Positions 7,194 to 16,782 of a stretch of 33,538 nt of DNA are shown here, piece by piece. The DNA is taken from NCBI RefSeq assembly GCF_001476905.1, contig NZ_LDTE01000061.1, forward strand, positions 1 through 33,538, read 5' to 3'. Below the pieces are notes generated by a model. It was not told where the DNA came from, ran no database searches, and saw only the letters and a list, made by a program, of their open reading frames with translations. Within the stretch, counting starts at the first letter, position 1. Each line of letters begins with the position of its first letter. Position numbers and translations under genes: made by a program. This stretch comes from Sphingomonas sanguinis (GTDB lineage Bacteria > Pseudomonadota > Alphaproteobacteria > Sphingomonadales > Sphingomonadaceae).

Positions 7194-7724
7194 TCAGGCC
7201 TTGGCGGCGAGCTTCGCGGCGCGGGTCTTACCCTTCTTCGCGGCGGCCTTTTCGGCGGCGGGCACGACGTGCGGCACGTCGACCGAACCGCCGGCCTTCT
7301 CGACCGCTTCACGCGCCGAGGCCGACACGCCCTGCACAACGAACGACAGCTTGGTGGTCAGCTCGCCCTTGCCGAGCAGACGCACGCCGTCCTTGCCGCC
7401 ACGCGCCAGGCCAGCGGCCTTCAGCGCGGCATGGTCGATCGTGCCGTCGGTCTTCAGCTTGCCCGAGTCGATCGCCTTCTGGATCGCACCCAGGTTCACC
7501 TCGGCATAGTCCTTGGCGAAGATGTTGTTGAAGCCACGCTTCGGCAGGCGCATGTGGAGCGGCATCTGACCGCCCTCGAAGCCCGCGATGGACACGCCCT
7601 CACGGCTCTTCTGACCCTTGACGCCGCGACCACCGGTCTTGCCCTTACCCGAACCGATACCGCGACCGACGCGGATCTTGGACTTGCGGGCACCCTGGTT
7701 GTCGAAAAGTTCGTTCAGCTTCAT
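7194..7724 (-). CDS. rplO: 50S ribosomal protein L15
   Basis: L15 is a 23S rRNA-binding protein of the large subunit. The protein has 176 residues against 144 in E. coli. The N-terminal basic region [28 protein letters not shown] signature spans about 18-41 ([15 protein letters not shown]). The extra length is a Lys/Ala-rich C-terminal tail of about 25 residues ([21 protein letters not shown] region). ATG 7724 starts the conserved MKLNEL N-terminus; upstream in-frame codons only add non-conserved residues. It is set off from rpmD by a 149-base gap with a terminator-like hairpin. Confidence 0.97.
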   Translation of the reverse strand: MKLNELFDNQGARKSKIRVGRGIGSGKGKTGGRGVKGQKSREGVSIAGFEGGQMPLHMRLPKRGFNNIFAKDYAEVNLGAIQKAIDSGKLKTDGTIDHAALKAAGLARGGKDGVRLLGKGELTTKLSFVVQGVSASAREAVEKAGGSVDVPHVVPAAEKAAAKKGKTRAAKLAAKA

Positions 7725-7788
7725 GATTTGCACTCGCTTTCGCTTGTTTCGCGCATGGCCGTCACTCCGAAGAATCACGGCCGCTAGA

Positions 7789-7819
7789 TAAAAGGAAGGG
7801 GGCCGCATAGCCCCCTTCC
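7789..7819 (-). terminator. Intrinsic terminator between rpmD and rplO
   Basis: A perfect 10-base-pair stem (7810-7819 with 7794-7803, GGAAGGGGGC/GCCCCCTTCC) with a 6-base loop is followed on the minus strand by TTTTATCT. A promoter-like pair, GTGACA (7832-7827) and CTATGC (7810-7805) with 16-base spacing, has its -10 box in the loop region. It could restart transcription for rplO; that part is weak. Confidence 0.65.
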
Positions 7820-7873
7820 CCGTGTTTGTCACTGTTCAATGTGACGGATGTGAGTCTGTCGTGACGACAGGAC

Positions 7874-8050
7874 TCAGTCCACCACCTGAACCATGTGCTG
7901 CACCTTGCGGATCATGCCGCGGACTTCAGGGCTGTCCTGAAGCTCGGAGACCTTGTGCATCTTGTTCAGGCCCAGGCCGACGAGGGTCGCGCGCTGGTCC
8001 TTGGTGCGGCGGATCGGCGAACCGGTCTGCTTGATCTTGATGGTAGCCAT
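7874..8050 (-). CDS. rpmD: 50S ribosomal protein L30
   Basis: L30 is a small large-subunit protein found in most bacteria. The 58-residue translation starts [16 protein letters not shown] and contains [12 protein letters not shown] and the ending [16 protein letters not shown], all typical of L30 (about 59 residues). ATG 8050 lies 6 bases after the rpsE stop. The order rpsE-rpmD-rplO is the standard spc order. Confidence 0.96.
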   Translation of the reverse strand: MATIKIKQTGSPIRRTKDQRATLVGLGLNKMHKVSELQDSPEVRGMIRKVQHMVQVVD

Positions 8051-8056
8051 GGTCGC

Positions 8057-8776
8057 TTACTCCACGACGGCCGCGGCTTCCGCCTCGGCAGTCTGCTGGG
8101 TGGCACCGTGACCGCGACCCAGCAGGTCGGCGATCTTCTTGCCACGACGCTGCGCCACCGACTTGGGCGAGGTCTGCTCGCCCAGGGCTTCGAAGGTGGC
8201 ACGGATCATGTTGTACGGGTTCGACGTGCCGACCGACTTCGTCACCACGTCGGCGACGCCGAGCGATTCGAAGATGGCGCGCATCGGACCACCGGCGATG
8301 ATGCCGGTCCCCTGCGGGGCCGAACGCACCGTCACGCGGCCCGCACCGAAATGGCCGTTGCCATCATGATGCAGCGTGCGACCGTCCTTCAGCGGAACGC
8401 GGACCATCGCCTTCTTGGCGGCAGCCGTCGCCTTCGAGATGGCTTCCGGCACTTCGCGCGCCTTGCCATGACCGAAGCCCGCACGCCCCTTGCCATCGCC
8501 GACCACGACGAGCGCGGCGAAGCCGAAACGCTTACCACCCTTCACGGTCTTCGAGACGCGGTTGATGTGGACGAGCTTTTCGATCAGCTCTTCGCCCTGC
8601 TCCTCGGGGTTACCGCGACGATCGTCGCGACGACCACGGTTGCCGTCACGGCCACCACGGCCGCGGTCACCGCCGCCCGGACCACGGCCACGGCCGCCCC
8701 GGGGACCACGACCCTGGGTCGCGTCCTGCGCGGCGCCTTCGGCACCGGCAACGGCCACGTTGTTCTCGTCAGCCAT
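8057..8776 (-). CDS. rpsE: 30S ribosomal protein S5 with Arg/Gly-rich N-terminal extension
   Basis: S5 sits near the decoding site of the small subunit and contributes to accuracy. The conserved S5 part begins at about residue 62 ([20 protein letters not shown]) and runs through [30 protein letters not shown] and [14 protein letters not shown]. The 239-residue protein is longer than E. coli S5 (167). Most of the excess is an N-terminal segment with many RGG/GRG units at about 22-55, then a short Glu/Ala tail. The ATG at 8776 is two bases after the rplR stop. The extension is in frame with no break, so it is probably translated. Confidence 0.97.
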   Translation of the reverse strand: MADENNVAVAGAEGAAQDATQGRGPRGGRGRGPGGGDRGRGGRDGNRGRRDDRRGNPEEQGEELIEKLVHINRVSKTVKGGKRFGFAALVVVGDGKGRAGFGHGKAREVPEAISKATAAAKKAMVRVPLKDGRTLHHDGNGHFGAGRVTVRSAPQGTGIIAGGPMRAIFESLGVADVVTKSVGTSNPYNMIRATFEALGEQTSPKSVAQRRGKKIADLLGRGHGATQQTAEAEAAAVVE

Positions 8777-8777
8777 A

Positions 8778-9134
8778 TTAGAACTCCAATCCCGCTTCGC
8801 GTGCCGCCTCGGCCAGCGCCTTGACGCGACCGTGGAACAGGAAGCCGCCACGGTCGAAAACGACCTGCGTGACGCCGGCGGCCTTGGCCTTCTCGGCCAC
8901 GCGCTTGCCGACTTCGCTCGCCGCTGCGACGTTCGCGCCCGACTGGCCGCGTGCGTCCTTTTCCAGCGTCGAGGCCGAAGCCACGGTACGACCTGCCTCG
9001 TCGTCGATCACCTGGGCATAGATGTGCTTGCCCGAGCGATGCACCGACAGGCGCGGACGGGTGCCGGCCCGCGCACGCAGCGCGGTACGGTTGCGCCGAC
9101 GGCGCTTCTCGAAAAGAGAGAGACCCTTGGTCAT
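8778..9134 (-). CDS. rplR: 50S ribosomal protein L18
   Basis: L18 binds 5S rRNA with L5 and L25 in the central protuberance. The 118-residue protein matches E. coli (117). Typical segments are [34 protein letters not shown] and the C-terminal [26 protein letters not shown] (fragments of these long conserved stretches are clear). Its ATG overlaps the rplF stop by one base, indicating translational coupling inside the spc operon. Confidence 0.98.
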   Translation of the reverse strand: MTKGLSLFEKRRRRNRTALRARAGTRPRLSVHRSGKHIYAQVIDDEAGRTVASASTLEKDARGQSGANVAAASEVGKRVAEKAKAAGVTQVVFDRGGFLFHGRVKALAEAAREAGLEF

Positions 9135-9667
9135 TACTTCTTCTTCCCTTCCTTGCGGAAGATGAACTCGCCGTCGTACTTGATGCCCTTGCCCTTATAC
9201 GGCTCGGGCTTACGCCAGCGGCGGATCTCGGCGGCCAGCTGACCGACCTTCTGCTTGTCCGCACCGCTGATTTCGACGGTGGTGGCGTCCGGCGTCTTCA
9301 CCTCGAGGCCTTCCGGCACGTCGATGTTGACGTCGTGGCTGTAGCCGAGCTGCAGCTTCAGGGTTTTGCCCTGCGCGGCGGCGCGGTAGCCGACGCCGGT
9401 GATGACCAGCTTCTTCGAGAAGCCTGCGGTCACGCCGGTGACGAGGTTCTGCACCATGGTGCGCTGCATGCCCCAGAACGCGCGAGCGCGCTTCGTGGCG
9501 TTGGCAGGCTGCACCGCAATGGCGTCCGCCTGGACGTCATAGGTGATCTCGTCGGCGAGCGGCATGGAGAGGGTGCCCTTGGGACCCTTCACGCTCAGCA
9601 CCTTGTCGGCGATGGTTGCGGTGACGCCGGCCGGAACCGGGACCGCCTTCTTACCGATGCGGCTCAT
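9134..9667 (-). CDS. rplF: 50S ribosomal protein L6
   Basis: L6 binds 23S rRNA near the sarcin-ricin loop, where elongation factors dock. The 177-residue protein equals the E. coli length. It begins [15 protein letters not shown], carries KGPKGTLS and ends in the L6 signature [16 protein letters not shown] followed by a lysine tail. One-base overlaps join it to rpsH upstream and rplR downstream. Confidence 0.98.
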   Translation of the reverse strand: MSRIGKKAVPVPAGVTATIADKVLSVKGPKGTLSMPLADEITYDVQADAIAVQPANATKRARAFWGMQRTMVQNLVTGVTAGFSKKLVITGVGYRAAAQGKTLKLQLGYSHDVNIDVPEGLEVKTPDATTVEISGADKQKVGQLAAEIRRWRKPEPYKGKGIKYDGEFIFRKEGKKK

Positions 9668-10062
9668 CAGAACACCTCCGCCAGGACTTCGCCACCGACG
9701 TTCTGCTCACGCGCTTCGGCGTCCGACAGAACGCCACGCGGCGTCGACACGATGGTGATGCCCAGGCCGTTGCGAACGCGGGGAAGATCCTGCGCGCCCG
9801 AATAGATACGGCGGCCGGGCTTCGACACGCGCGCGACATGCTTGATCGCGGGCTGGCCCTCGAAATACTTCAGCTCGATGCGGATGCCGGCCGCGGGGCC
9901 CATCTGCTCTTCGCTGTAGCCACGGATATAGCCCTCGCGCTGAAGCACGTCGAGCACGCGGGCGCGCAGCTTCGACGCAGGCGTCAGGACGGAGTCCTTG
10001 CGCGCGCGCTGGCCGTTGCGGATGCGGGTGAGCAAGTCACCCAGGGGATCGGTCACTGCCAT
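9667..10062 (-). CDS. rpsH: 30S ribosomal protein S8
   Basis: S8 binds the central domain of 16S rRNA and is an early assembly protein; in E. coli it also represses the spc operon. The 131-residue protein has the typical start [18 protein letters not shown], the middle KYFEGQPAI, and the C-terminal signature [20 protein letters not shown]. It lies 12 bases after rpsN and overlaps rplF by one base. Confidence 0.98.
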   Translation of the reverse strand: MAVTDPLGDLLTRIRNGQRARKDSVLTPASKLRARVLDVLQREGYIRGYSEEQMGPAAGIRIELKYFEGQPAIKHVARVSKPGRRIYSGAQDLPRVRNGLGITIVSTPRGVLSDAEAREQNVGGEVLAEVF

Positions 10063-10074
10063 CTCAAATGGTCC

Positions 10075-10380
10075 TTACCAGCTCGACTTGGTGACGCCGG
10101 GGATCTGGCCCTTGTTGGCCAGTTCACGCAGCATGACGCGAGCGAGACGGAACTTGCGGTAATACGCACGCGGACGACCGGTGATCTCGCAGCGATTGCG
10201 GATACGGGTCGGATTGCCGTTGCGGGGGATCTCGGCCATCTTCAGGCGCGCGATCAGACGCTCGGTCTCATCGAGGCTCTGGTCGTTCGCGATCGCCTTG
10301 AGCTTCGCGTACTTGCCCGCATACTTCTTGACGAGAAGGCGACGCTTCTCGTTCTTATTGATTGAACTCAGTTTCGCCAT
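10075..10380 (-). CDS. rpsN: 30S ribosomal protein S14 (zinc-independent long form)
   Basis: S14 is a small-subunit head protein. The 101-residue length and lack of CxxC zinc ribbons identify the long C- form, as in E. coli. The signature [20 protein letters not shown] (60s-80s) and the ending [11 protein letters not shown] are clear. A 57-base gap with a small GC-rich hairpin separates it from rplE upstream. Confidence 0.98.
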   Translation of the reverse strand: MAKLSSINKNEKRRLLVKKYAGKYAKLKAIANDQSLDETERLIARLKMAEIPRNGNPTRIRNRCEITGRPRAYYRKFRLARVMLRELANKGQIPGVTKSSW

Positions 10381-10401
10381 GGACTTAAGCTCTTTCTGTA
10401 A

Positions 10402-10435
10402 GGACCCCCTCCCCGGCGTGGAGAGGGGGCAGTCC
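10402..10435. repeat. GC-rich hairpin in rplE-rpsN gap
   Basis: CCCCCTC (10405-10411) pairs with GAGGGGG (10423-10429), and an outer GGAC/GTCC pairing is possible. On the minus strand no T tract follows, so it is not a good terminator. The sequence resembles the REP-like repeats elsewhere in the window. Confidence 0.45.
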
Positions 10436-10437
10436 GG

Positions 10438-11019
10438 TTACGCCGCCTTCTTCTCGTCGGCAGCGTCTTCCTTGGGGAACGGGAAACCGAAGAGACGCAG
10501 CAGCTCGCGCGCTTCGTCGTCGGTCTTCGCCGAGGTGGTCACGATCACATCCATGCCGCGCACCTTGTCGATGCGGTCATAGTTGATTTCGGGGAAGATG
10601 ATCTGTTCCTTGATGCCGCAGGCATAGTTGCCGCGACCGTCGAAGGACTTCGGATTCAGGCCGCGGAAGTCGCGAACGCGCGGCAGCGCGATCGTGATGA
10701 AGCGGTCCAGGAATTCGTACATGCGCTCGCGACGCAGCGTGACCTTCACACCGATCGGCATGCCTTCACGCAGCTTGAACTGCGCGATCGACTTCTTCGC
10801 CTTGGTGATGACGGGCTTCTGACCCGCGATCAGCTCCATCTCGGAGGCGGCCTGGTCGACGCGCTTCTTGTCCTGCGTCGCCTCGCCCACGCCCATGTTG
10901 AGCACGATCTTCTCGATACGGGGGATCTCGTTGACGTTCTTGTAACCGAACTTCTCGGTCATCGCCTTGATGATGCTATCCTCGTAGATAGCCTTCATGC
11001 GGGGCTTGTAATCAGCCAT
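10438..11019 (-). CDS. rplE: 50S ribosomal protein L5
   Basis: L5 binds 5S rRNA and contacts the P-site tRNA in the central protuberance. The 193-residue protein (E. coli 179) begins [16 protein letters not shown] and has the signature [31 protein letters not shown] and the late segment [20 protein letters not shown]. An Asp/Glu/Lys-rich tail adds a few residues. ATG 11019 lies inside the end of rplX, an 8-base overlap, so translation is probably coupled. An upstream in-frame start would extend into rplX and is unlikely. Confidence 0.98.
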   Translation of the reverse strand: MADYKPRMKAIYEDSIIKAMTEKFGYKNVNEIPRIEKIVLNMGVGEATQDKKRVDQAASEMELIAGQKPVITKAKKSIAQFKLREGMPIGVKVTLRRERMYEFLDRFITIALPRVRDFRGLNPKSFDGRGNYACGIKEQIIFPEINYDRIDKVRGMDVIVTTSAKTDDEARELLRLFGFPFPKEDAADEKKAA

Positions 11020-11329
11020 CGATCTTCTCCCCGGTCTTGACGGCCACGCGGACCTTCTTGCCATCCTGCGTCTCGAAACGGACGCGAGTCGGCTTGCCAT
11101 CGGCGGTCACGTGCGCAACCTTCGAGATGTGCAGCGGAGCGGCCGTGCGCTCCAGGCCACCCTGCGGGTTCGCCTGGGTCGGCTTGCGGTGACGGGTGGC
11201 GATGTTCACGCCGTCCACGACGACCTTGCCGTCCTTCGGCATCGCCAGCGACACGGTGCCGGTCTTGCCCTTGTCCTTGCCGGACAGGACGATGACCTTG
11301 TCACCCTTCTTGATGCGTGCAGCGGCCAT
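11012..11329 (-). CDS. rplX: 50S ribosomal protein L24
   Basis: L24 is an early 23S rRNA-binding assembly initiator. The 105-residue protein has the KOW motif near the N-terminus ([20 protein letters not shown]) and the [18 protein letters not shown] segment. It overlaps rplN by one base at its start and rplE by eight at its end. Confidence 0.98.
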   Translation of the reverse strand: MAAARIKKGDKVIVLSGKDKGKTGTVSLAMPKDGKVVVDGVNIATRHRKPTQANPQGGLERTAAPLHISKVAHVTADGKPTRVRFETQDGKKVRVAVKTGEKIDG

Positions 11330-11697
11330 TACAAAACCTCCGGCGCCAGCGAGATGATCTTCATGTGCTTCTTACCGCGAAGCTCACGCACGACCGGGCC
11401 AAAGATACGGGTGCCGATCGGCTCCTCGTTCTTGTTGACCAACACGGCGGCGTTACCGTCGAAACGGATCACCGAACCGTCGGCGCGACGGATGTCCTTG
11501 GCGGTACGCACGATCACCGCGCGGTGAACGTCGCCCTTCTTCACGCGGCCACGCGGCTGCGCTTCCTTGACGCTGACGACGATGATGTCGCCGACCGATG
11601 CGGTACGGCGCTTCGAGCCGCCCAGCACCTTGATGCACTGCACCCGCTTCGCGCCGCTGTTGTCCGCGACGTCGAGATTGGACTGCATCTGGATCAT
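11329..11697 (-). CDS. rplN: 50S ribosomal protein L14
   Basis: L14 contacts 16S rRNA through an intersubunit bridge. The 122 residues match E. coli (123). It starts [17 protein letters not shown], and includes [11 protein letters not shown] and the C-terminal signature region [24 protein letters not shown]. It is the first gene of the E. coli spc operon, and here too it is preceded by a long gap with a terminator and a candidate promoter. Confidence 0.98.
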   Translation of the reverse strand: MIQMQSNLDVADNSGAKRVQCIKVLGGSKRRTASVGDIIVVSVKEAQPRGRVKKGDVHRAVIVRTAKDIRRADGSVIRFDGNAAVLVNKNEEPIGTRIFGPVVRELRGKKHMKIISLAPEVL

Positions 11698-11748
11698 AGA
11701 TCCGCTTCCTTCTCTCTTCTGGGGTGGATACCGACCCGACCCCGCCTT

Positions 11749-11787
11749 AAAAAACGACCCCCGGCGCAGGGCTGCTGCACCAGGGGG
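11749..11787 (-). terminator. Intrinsic terminator between rpsQ and rplN
   Basis: On the minus strand a 12-base-pair stem with one bulged base (11787-11783 plus 11781-11775 against 11769-11763 plus 11762-11758) is followed by TCG and six T residues (11754-11749). It lies at the classical S10/spc operon boundary. Its 5' arm begins about where the candidate promoter at 11795-11823 would start RNA. Confidence 0.75.
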
Positions 11788-11794
11788 AGAGGCC

Positions 11795-11823
11795 CCATAG
11801 CCACTCCTGGTACGAAAGGCAAG
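11795..11823 (-). promoter_or_regulatory. Candidate spc promoter upstream of rplN
   Basis: On the minus strand CTTGCC (11823-11818) and CTATGG (11800-11795) are 17 bases apart. The 11-mer GCTATGGGGCC around the -10 box occurs identically upstream of tuf (19142-19132). Box scores are weak, so this rests on position and the shared 11-mer. Confidence 0.35.
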
Positions 11824-11832
11824 CGAGTCGCC

Positions 11833-11917
11833 CCGCCCTTTCGACCAATCCGCTCATCGCCCCCGAAAGGGCGGCCTTCATTCCGAACCCCGCCCCTCCC
11901 TTGAAGGAGGAGCGGGG
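11833..11917. repeat. Two hairpins downstream of rpsQ
   Basis: A perfect 10-base inverted repeat (CCGCCCTTTC at 11833-11842, GAAAGGGCGG at 11865-11874) and a strong hairpin (11888-11899 with 11906-11917, one mismatch) fill the first 100 bases after the rpsQ stop. Neither has a good T tract on the minus strand. They could protect mRNA 3' ends or be repeat-family members. Confidence 0.55.
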
Positions 11918-11934
11918 CACGCAATCAAAGACGT

Positions 11935-12207
11935 TTAGCCTTCGGCCGAGGCCCGCTCGGGCGTCAGGTGGGTATCGACCCGCTCGACGACCTTCCAGGT
12001 CTTCAGCTTCGAGATCGGGGCGGTCTCTTCGATCCGCACCGTCTCACCGGCCTTGTACTCATTGCTCTCATCGTGAGCATGATACTTCTTCGACCGACGG
12101 ATGATCTTGCCGTAGAGGGGGTGCTTAACCTTCCGCTCCACATTGACGACGACCGTCTTGTCGGTCTTGTCCGAGACAATCACCCCGGTCAGCACGCGCT
12201 TCGGCAT
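11935..12207 (-). CDS. rpsQ: 30S ribosomal protein S17
   Basis: S17 binds the 5' domain of 16S rRNA early in assembly. The 90-residue protein (E. coli 84) starts [21 protein letters not shown] and has the signature region [22 protein letters not shown], then a short acidic tail. It is the last gene of the S10 unit and is followed by hairpins and a terminator. Confidence 0.97.
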   Translation of the reverse strand: MPKRVLTGVIVSDKTDKTVVVNVERKVKHPLYGKIIRRSKKYHAHDESNEYKAGETVRIEETAPISKLKTWKVVERVDTHLTPERASAEG

Positions 12208-12219
12208 GTGTCTCGGTCC

Positions 12220-12420
12220 TTACTTGGCAGCCGCAGCGGTGCGCTGCGCCTGGATGGTCTTGATCCGCGCGATGTCGCGACGGACTTCCTTGACCCGGCT
12301 GGGCTTTTCGAGCTGGCTCGTGGCCGCCTGGAAGCGCAGGTTGAACTGCTCACGCTTCAGGTTGCCCAGCGCCTCGACGAGCTGGTCGTCGCTCTGGCCG
12401 GTATATTCAGTCTTGGCCAT
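12220..12420 (-). CDS. rpmC: 50S ribosomal protein L29
   Basis: L29 sits at the peptide exit and helps form the docking site for trigger factor and SRP. The 66-residue protein (E. coli 63) contains the typical [23 protein letters not shown] stretch and the [14 protein letters not shown] helix. Its ATG overlaps the rplP stop by one base. Confidence 0.97.
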   Translation of the reverse strand: MAKTEYTGQSDDQLVEALGNLKREQFNLRFQAATSQLEKPSRVKEVRRDIARIKTIQAQRTAAAAK

Positions 12421-12854
12421 TACTCGCCTCCGAGGTGCGAGGTGTCGCCCAGGCGGGCAACGACCTTGGTCTTGATGGGCAGCTTCATCGCCGCGCGCTC
12501 GAATGCTTCGGCGGCCAGCGGGCCGTCGACACCGTCGAGCTCGAACAGGATACGACCCGGCTTCACGCGGGCGGCCCAGAATTCCGGCGAACCCTTACCC
12601 GAGCCCATGCGGACTTCGGCGGGCTTCGACGAGACGGGCACGTCCGGGAAGATGCGAATCCACAAACGCCCCTGGCGCTTGATGTGACGCGTGATCGCGC
12701 GGCGAGCCGCCTCGATCTGGCGAGCCGTGATACGCTCCGGCTCCATGGCCTTCAGGCCATAGGAACCGAAGTTCAGGCTGGTGCCGCCCTTCGCATCGCC
12801 GTGGATGCGGCCCTTAAAGGCCTTGCGGAACTTGGTGCGCTTTGGTTGCAGCAT
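12420..12854 (-). CDS. rplP: 50S ribosomal protein L16
   Basis: L16 lies near the peptidyl transferase and A site. The 144-residue protein (E. coli 136) starts [16 protein letters not shown] and has the signatures [21 protein letters not shown] and [20 protein letters not shown]. It sits 12 bases after rpsC and overlaps rpmC by one base. Confidence 0.98.
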   Translation of the reverse strand: MLQPKRTKFRKAFKGRIHGDAKGGTSLNFGSYGLKAMEPERITARQIEAARRAITRHIKRQGRLWIRIFPDVPVSSKPAEVRMGSGKGSPEFWAARVKPGRILFELDGVDGPLAAEAFERAAMKLPIKTKVVARLGDTSHLGGE

Positions 12855-12866
12855 GTTCTTTGATCC

Positions 12867-13577
12867 TTAGCGGCGATGATCGTCGCGCGCCGGGCGCACG
12901 CCGGAGGTCTGAGCCTCCATCATCAGCCGGTCCTGCGCCATGGGATCATGGCCCAGGATCTCGCCCTTGAAGATCCACACCTTCACGCCGCACACACCAT
13001 AAGCGGTGTGGGCCTGCGCTTCGGCATAGTCGACGTTCGCACGCAGCGTGTGCAGCGGAACGCGGCCTTCACGATACCATTCGGTACGCGCGATTTCCGC
13101 GCCGCCCAGACGGCCGCCGCAGGTGATACGGATGCCTTCGGCGCCCAGACGGAGCGCGGACTGCACCGCACGCTTCATGGCGCGACGGAACGCGATACGG
13201 CGCTCCAGCTGGTCGGCCACGCCCTGGGCGACGAGCTTGGCGTCGATCTCGGGCTTGCGGATTTCGACGATGTTCAGCGACACATCGGACGAGGTCATCG
13301 AACCCAGCTTCTTGCGAAGCTTTTCGATGTCGGCGCCCTTCTTGCCGATGATCACGCCCGGACGCGCCGCGAAGATCGAGATGCGGCACAGCTTGGCCGG
13401 ACGTTCGATAACGACCTTCGAGATCGCGGCCTGGGGCAGCGTCTTCATGATGAACTGGCGGATCTTCAGATCCTCCAGCAGCAGGCGGCCATAATCATGG
13501 CCTTCGGCGAACCAGCGGCTGTCCCAGGTACGGTTGATCTGGAGACGCAGGCCGATCGGATTGCTCTTCTGACCCAT
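12867..13577 (-). CDS. rpsC: 30S ribosomal protein S3
   Basis: S3 forms part of the mRNA entry tunnel and helicase of the small subunit. The 236-residue protein matches E. coli (233). It has the N-terminal [22 protein letters not shown], a KH domain around [22 protein letters not shown], and the signature [26 protein letters not shown]. Its ATG overlaps the rplV stop by one base. Confidence 0.98.
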   Translation of the reverse strand: MGQKSNPIGLRLQINRTWDSRWFAEGHDYGRLLLEDLKIRQFIMKTLPQAAISKVVIERPAKLCRISIFAARPGVIIGKKGADIEKLRKKLGSMTSSDVSLNIVEIRKPEIDAKLVAQGVADQLERRIAFRRAMKRAVQSALRLGAEGIRITCGGRLGGAEIARTEWYREGRVPLHTLRANVDYAEAQAHTAYGVCGVKVWIFKGEILGHDPMAQDRLMMEAQTSGVRPARDDHRR

Positions 13578-13954
13578 TATGCTTCTTCCTGCTCGCGGAC
13601 GACGATGCGGAGCCGCGAAAACGGCTTCAGGATGCGGGTGGACTTGCCACGGCCGCGCGTCGCGAAACGCTTCATGGTGATCGACTTGCCGACCGACGCC
13701 TCGGCGACGACGAGCGCGTCGACGTCGAGGTTGTGGTTGTTCTCGGCATTGGCGATCGCCGAGGCGAGCACCTTGCGCGCATCGACGGCCATCGCCTTCG
13801 TCGAGAAGGCGAGGATGTTCATCGCGTCGCCGACCTTCTTGCCGCGGATGAGCGCCGCAACCAGGTTCAGCTTCTGCGCCGAACCACGGATCTGCGTGCC
13901 GACCGACAGCGCTTCCTTGTCACCGACCTTGCGGGGGGATGCGGGCTTCGACAT
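13577..13954 (-). CDS. rplV: 50S ribosomal protein L22
   Basis: L22 lines the peptide exit tunnel; its loop is a target of macrolide-resistance changes. The 125-residue protein has [39 protein letters not shown] and the loop and C-terminal segment [25 protein letters not shown]. The N-terminus carries about ten extra residues compared with E. coli (110). One-base overlaps join it to rpsS and rpsC. Confidence 0.98.
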   Translation of the reverse strand: MSKPASPRKVGDKEALSVGTQIRGSAQKLNLVAALIRGKKVGDAMNILAFSTKAMAVDARKVLASAIANAENNHNLDVDALVVAEASVGKSITMKRFATRGRGKSTRILKPFSRLRIVVREQEEA

Positions 13955-14232
13955 CAGCGCTTACCCTTCTTGTCGGCAGCGTGGCCGGGGAAGTAGCGCG
14001 TGGGCGCGAATTCACCGAGCTTCATGCCGACCATGTCCTCGTTCACCGAAACGGGAACGAACTTGCGACCGTTGTAGACGTTGAAGGTCAGACCGACGAA
14101 CGACGGCAGGATGGTCGAGCGACGCGACCAGGTCTTGATCGGACCTGCGCGATTGCCAGCATCCTGAGCCACTTCGGCCTTCTTCAGGAGATGGAGGTCC
14201 ACGAAAGGACCCTTCCAAACGGAACGAGCCAT
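13954..14232 (-). CDS. rpsS: 30S ribosomal protein S19
   Basis: S19 is a small-subunit head protein that contacts the A-site tRNA region. The 92-residue length matches the family. It starts [20 protein letters not shown], and its signature is [29 protein letters not shown]. It lies 6 bases after rplB. Confidence 0.98.
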   Translation of the reverse strand: MARSVWKGPFVDLHLLKKAEVAQDAGNRAGPIKTWSRRSTILPSFVGLTFNVYNGRKFVPVSVNEDMVGMKLGEFAPTRYFPGHAADKKGKR

Positions 14233-14238
14233 TGCGTG

Positions 14239-15090
14239 TTAGCCCTTCTTCTTGGCGTGACGGCTACGGATGATCATCTTGTCCGTCGCCTTGTTGTGAC
14301 GAGTGCGCGCACCCTTCGTCGGCTTGCCCCACGGGGTGACCGGATGACGGCCGCCCGAGGTCCGGCCTTCACCACCGCCGTGCGGGTGGTCGACCGGGTT
14401 CTTCGCAACACCGCGGGTCAGCGGGCGATGGCCCTTCCAACGGTTGCGACCAGCCTTCGCCAGGTTGGTGTTGCCGTTGTCGGGGTTCGACACCGCGCCG
14501 ACGGTCGCCATGCAGTTCGCATGGATGTAGCGCTGCTCGCCCGAGTTCAGACGGACGATGACCATGCCCTTGTCGCGGCCCACGACCTGCACATAGGTGC
14601 CGGCCGAACGTGCGATCTGACCGCCCTTGCCGGGCTTCATCTCGACGTTGTGGACGATCGTGCCGACCGGCATCTGGCCCAGTTCCATGGCGTTGCCAGG
14701 CTTCACGTCGGTCTTCTTGCCCGCGATCACCTTGTCGCCGACAGCGAGACGCTGGGGCGCGATGATGTAGGACTGGTCGACCTTGCCGGCTTCGTCGGTG
14801 CCATAGTTGATGAGCGCGATGAAGGCGGTGCGGTTGGGATCATATTCGATCCGCTCCACGGTGCCCTCGACGTCCCACTGGCGACGCTTGAAGTCGATGA
14901 AGCGATAGCGCTGCTTGTGGCCGCCCGCGATGCCGCGGCTGGTCACATGGCCCTTGTTGTTGCGGCCGCCGGTCTTGCGCTTGCCTTCGGTGAGCGCCTT
15001 GACGGGCGCGCCCTTCCAGAGCGCCGAGCGGTCGACGAGGATCAGGCCGCGGCGGGCCGGGCTCGTCGGGTTATAATGCTTGAGTGCCAT
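14239..15090 (-). CDS. rplB: 50S ribosomal protein L2
   Basis: L2 is a primary 23S rRNA-binding protein needed for subunit joining and peptidyl transferase. The 283-residue protein (E. coli 273) starts [15 protein letters not shown], has the OB and SH3-like domains, and includes the signature region [28 protein letters not shown] with the conserved PHGGG and its histidine. It follows rplW by 4 bases. Confidence 0.98.
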   Translation of the reverse strand: MALKHYNPTSPARRGLILVDRSALWKGAPVKALTEGKRKTGGRNNKGHVTSRGIAGGHKQRYRFIDFKRRQWDVEGTVERIEYDPNRTAFIALINYGTDEAGKVDQSYIIAPQRLAVGDKVIAGKKTDVKPGNAMELGQMPVGTIVHNVEMKPGKGGQIARSAGTYVQVVGRDKGMVIVRLNSGEQRYIHANCMATVGAVSNPDNGNTNLAKAGRNRWKGHRPLTRGVAKNPVDHPHGGGEGRTSGGRHPVTPWGKPTKGARTRHNKATDKMIIRSRHAKKKG

Positions 15091-15094
15091 CGCC

Positions 15095-15406
15095 TCAGAT
15101 CCCCGTCGTCACGTCAATGGACTGACCGTCCTTGAGGGTGACGATCGCCTTCTTCATGTCGGAACGCTGATAGGGAGCACCCTTCCAACGCTTCGTCTTG
15201 CCCTTCTGGACGATCGTGTTCACGCCGGTGACGGTCACGTCGAACAGAGCCTCGACAGCCGCCTTGATCTCGGGCTTGGTAGCGCCCGAAGCGACCTTGA
15301 ATACCACGGCGTTGTGCTCGCTGAGGAGCGTCGCCTTCTCGGTGATGTGCGGCGCAACGATCACGTCGTAATGACGCGGATCGACCGCCTTCTGCTGCTT
15401 AGCCAT
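15095..15406 (-). CDS. rplW: 50S ribosomal protein L23
   Basis: L23 lies at the exit tunnel and docks trigger factor and SRP. The 103-residue protein (E. coli 100) has [38 protein letters not shown] and [32 protein letters not shown]. Its start overlaps the end of rplD by 8 bases. Confidence 0.98.
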   Translation of the reverse strand: MAKQQKAVDPRHYDVIVAPHITEKATLLSEHNAVVFKVASGATKPEIKAAVEALFDVTVTGVNTIVQKGKTKRWKGAPYQRSDMKKAIVTLKDGQSIDVTTGI

Positions 15407-16025
15407 TAAAACGGGCCTCCAGCTTTTCGACAGCCGAGCGCGTCAGCACCAGGGTGTCATGCTTCAGAATGTCGTAGACATTGGCGCCAGCGGCCGGAAG
15501 GATGTTGATTTCCTTCAGGTTGCCTGCGGCCAGTGCGAACGACGTTTCGACGGCGTCGCCATCGATGACCAGCGCGGTCTTGCCGAAGCCGAGCTTCACC
15601 AGATCGCCCTGCAGCGTCTTCGTCTTGTTACCAGCGACCGCCAGATCGTTCATCACGATCAGCGAACCCGCCTTGGCATGGCTCGACAGCGCCATCTTCA
15701 GACCCAGAGCGCGAACCTTCTTGTTCAGACCCGGGTTGAAGTCGCGGACGCGGGCGCCGTGCGCCTTACCACCGCCGATGAAGACGGGGGCCCGACGATC
15801 GCCGTGACGAGCGACACCGCCGCCCTTCTGGCGACCGAGCTTCTTGCCCGAACGCGCGACATCGGCGCGCTCACGGGTGCCGCGCGCGGTGGCGCGACGC
15901 TTTTCCAGCTGCCAGGTCACAACGCGGTGCAGGATGTCGGCGCGCGGATCGAGGCCGAAGACCTCGTCGTTGAGCTCGATGTCCGCGGCGTCGGTGCCGG
16001 CGAAGGATTGAACCTTGACCTTCAC
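15399..16025 (-). CDS. rplD: 50S ribosomal protein L4
   Basis: L4 lines the exit tunnel. In E. coli and other gammaproteobacteria it also represses the S10 operon by acting on the mRNA leader; whether this holds here is unknown. The 208-residue protein (E. coli 201) starts [25 protein letters not shown] and has the loop [30 protein letters not shown]. It follows rplC by 3 bases and overlaps rplW by eight. Confidence 0.98.
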   Translation of the reverse strand: MKVKVQSFAGTDAADIELNDEVFGLDPRADILHRVVTWQLEKRRATARGTRERADVARSGKKLGRQKGGGVARHGDRRAPVFIGGGKAHGARVRDFNPGLNKKVRALGLKMALSSHAKAGSLIVMNDLAVAGNKTKTLQGDLVKLGFGKTALVIDGDAVETSFALAAGNLKEINILPAAGANVYDILKHDTLVLTRSAVEKLEARFNG

Positions 16026-16028
16026 GAC

Positions 16029-16763
16029 TTAGCCCTCCTGGCTCTCGGTGGCTTCCGGAGCAGGCTCGGCAGAAGCGTTGTTGTTGGCGGCCGCCTTGAT
16101 GCTGGCGGGGAACGGGGCGTCCGCGTGGCGCGAAACCTTGACCGCGTCCTTGACGATCAGCCAGCCACCCTTCGAGCCGGGCACCGAGCCCTTGACGAAG
16201 ATCAGGCCGCGCTCGACGTCGGTCGACACGATTTCGAGGTTCTGCTGCGTGCGGTTCTTGTCACCCATGTGACCGGCCATCTTCTTGTTCTTGAAGACGC
16301 GGCCCGGGTCCTGACGGTTGCCGGTCGAACCATGCGAACGGTGCGAGACCGAGACGCCGTGGGTCGCGCGCAGACCACCGAAGTTCCAGCGCTTCATCGC
16401 ACCGGCAAAGCCCTTACCCTGGGTACGACCCTGGATATCGACATACTGGCCGGGGACGAAATGGTCGGCGGAGATTTCCGCGCCGACGTCCAGCAGGCCG
16501 TCTTCGTTCACGCGGAACTCGACCAGCACCTGCTTGGGCTCGACTTCGGCCTTGCCGAAGTGGCCACGCTGCGGCTTGGCAACATTCTTGGTCTTGGCGA
16601 CACCTGCACCAAGCTGGACGGCGGTGTAGCCGTCACGATCCATCTCGCGGCGAGCGACGACCTGTACGCCTTCAAGCGCCAGGACGGTGACCGGCACGTG
16701 CCGACCATCGTCCTGGAACAGGCGGGTCATCCCCAGCTTCTTCGCGATCACGCCGGTACGCAT
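16029..16763 (-). CDS. rplC: 50S ribosomal protein L3
   Basis: L3 initiates 50S assembly and reaches the peptidyl transferase centre. It has 244 residues (E. coli 209). ATG 16763 starts the conserved [20 protein letters not shown]. The middle carries [32 protein letters not shown], and [17 protein letters not shown] follows. The last 30 or so residues (after [13 protein letters not shown]) form an Ala/Glu-rich tail not present in E. coli. It is separated from rpsJ by 285 bases, unusual within this tightly packed block. Confidence 0.97.
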   Translation of the reverse strand: MRTGVIAKKLGMTRLFQDDGRHVPVTVLALEGVQVVARREMDRDGYTAVQLGAGVAKTKNVAKPQRGHFGKAEVEPKQVLVEFRVNEDGLLDVGAEISADHFVPGQYVDIQGRTQGKGFAGAMKRWNFGGLRATHGVSVSHRSHGSTGNRQDPGRVFKNKKMAGHMGDKNRTQQNLEIVSTDVERGLIFVKGSVPGSKGGWLIVKDAVKVSRHADAPFPASIKAAANNNASAEPAPEATESQEG

Positions 16764-16782
16764 GATCCTGTTCCTTCCTCGA

